A DNA stretch of 64,000 bases, taken from Charina bottae. Lineage: Eukaryota; Chordata; Lepidosauria; Squamata; Charinaidae. The DNA is taken from positions 19,789,001 to 19,853,000 of the forward strand of contig JALMGJ010000017.1 in NCBI GenBank assembly GCA_023362775.1, written 5' to 3'. Below, one piece after another: positions 63,456 to 64,000 of the stretch (the stretch's first letter is position 1; the number at the start of each line of letters is the position of its first letter). Position numbers and translations under genes: made by a program. The notes below the pieces were generated by a model. It worked only from the letters and a program-made list of their open reading frames with translations. It was not told the DNA's origin and ran no database searches.

Positions 63456-63786
63456 CATGGTGGCTCAGTGGGTAAGACGCCAGGCTTGTCGATCGGAAGA
63501 TCGCAAGTCCGGAGGTTCGAATCCCTAGCCCTGCGTGCGGAGTGAGCTCCCGCACTAGCCCCAGCTCTTGCCAACCTAGCAATTCGAAAGCATGCAAATG
63601 CAAGTAGATGAATAGGTACCACTTCGGTGGGTAGGTAACAGCGTTCCGCGCGCGTCATGCGGCCACATGACCGTGGAAGCGTCTTCGGACAACACTAGCG
63701 CTTTGGCTAACAAACGGAGATGAGCACCGGCCCCTAGAGTTGGACACGACTGCACAAATGTGCGGGGGGAACCTTTACCTTTACCT
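63456..63786 (+). mobile_element. Sauria-type SINE
   Basis: Well-preserved copy with box A-like gtggctcagtgggtaag and box B ggttcgaatcc, the shared body, a BovB-like gagttggacacgactg and a (ctttac) tail. The flanks share cataata. Confidence 0.92.
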
Positions 63787-64000
63787 TACATAATACCAAA
63801 ATCACAAATGAAAAGGACAGTGGGTGGCTGCGAATTCTGGCCCAAAACCACTAGCCAATCCAATAACTAGGCCTTGTGTATTGGGAAACTCATATGCCTA
63901 TTAAAATTCAAATGGATTATCTTGTTCGATTGTTAAAATCAATTTTGCTTTAATTCCAATATTAAGTTCCTCTGTGTCATCTTTGTGTCCTTGGAGATGT

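Overview
This is a gene-free, repeat-dense piece of a vertebrate nuclear genome, most likely a squamate reptile. The reasons are the co-occurrence of BovB (RTE) LINEs, tRNA-headed Sauria-type SINEs whose 3' end resembles the BovB tail, CR1 and L2 LINEs of reptile type, an R4/Dong-like LINE, Ty1-copia elements and a gammaretrovirus-like endogenous retrovirus. I found no host exon, rRNA, functional tRNA gene or CRISPR. Every long open frame that I can interpret belongs to a transposable element. The species cannot be fixed from the window. || Layout: 1-10.4 kb holds a BovB fragment, a Penelope-like (PLE) insertion, a small solo LTR, a Sauria SINE, a full-length BovB with an uninterrupted 997-codon frame (6.1-9.1 kb), and an inverted BovB fragment pointing back at it. 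10.4-15.2 kb is old sequence with a decayed CR1 cut by two SINEs. 15.2-21.2 kb is AT-rich and nearly repeat-free. 21.2-23.05 kb is a decayed R4-like LINE. 23.3-28.05 kb is a complete-outline Ty1-copia element whose primer site matches the anticodon arm of initiator tRNA-Met. 28-35.4 kb holds a SINE, a palindromic PLE-like insertion, an L2 with a hAT MITE inside, and a solo LTR of the copia family. 35.5-42.1 kb is a hAT-type element split by a young, defective gammaretrovirus-like provirus. 42.65-45.54 kb is an endonuclease-deleted RTE-like LINE. 47.9-56.7 kb is a second copy of that LINE, split by an L2 and by a second copia family member whose gag-integrase half is inverted. 56.7-64 kb holds satellites, a solo LTR, two PLE-like insertions, LINE tails, a CR1-like relic and a SINE. 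|| How the parts relate: these are selfish elements, not a pathway. BovB is the plausible source of machinery for the Sauria SINEs. The copia solo LTR derives from the family of the 23-28 kb element. Target-site duplications (TSDs) readable at most insertions allow the nesting order to be worked out: RTE-like LINE before L2 and copia; hAT before provirus; L2 before hAT MITE. The most interesting items are the hammerhead-like cores shared by three PLE-like insertion families, the half-tRNA primed copia, the internally inverted copia, the provirus with apparently identical LTRs but most of pol replaced by unrecognised sequence, and the two RTE-like copies with oppositely oriented 5' leaders.
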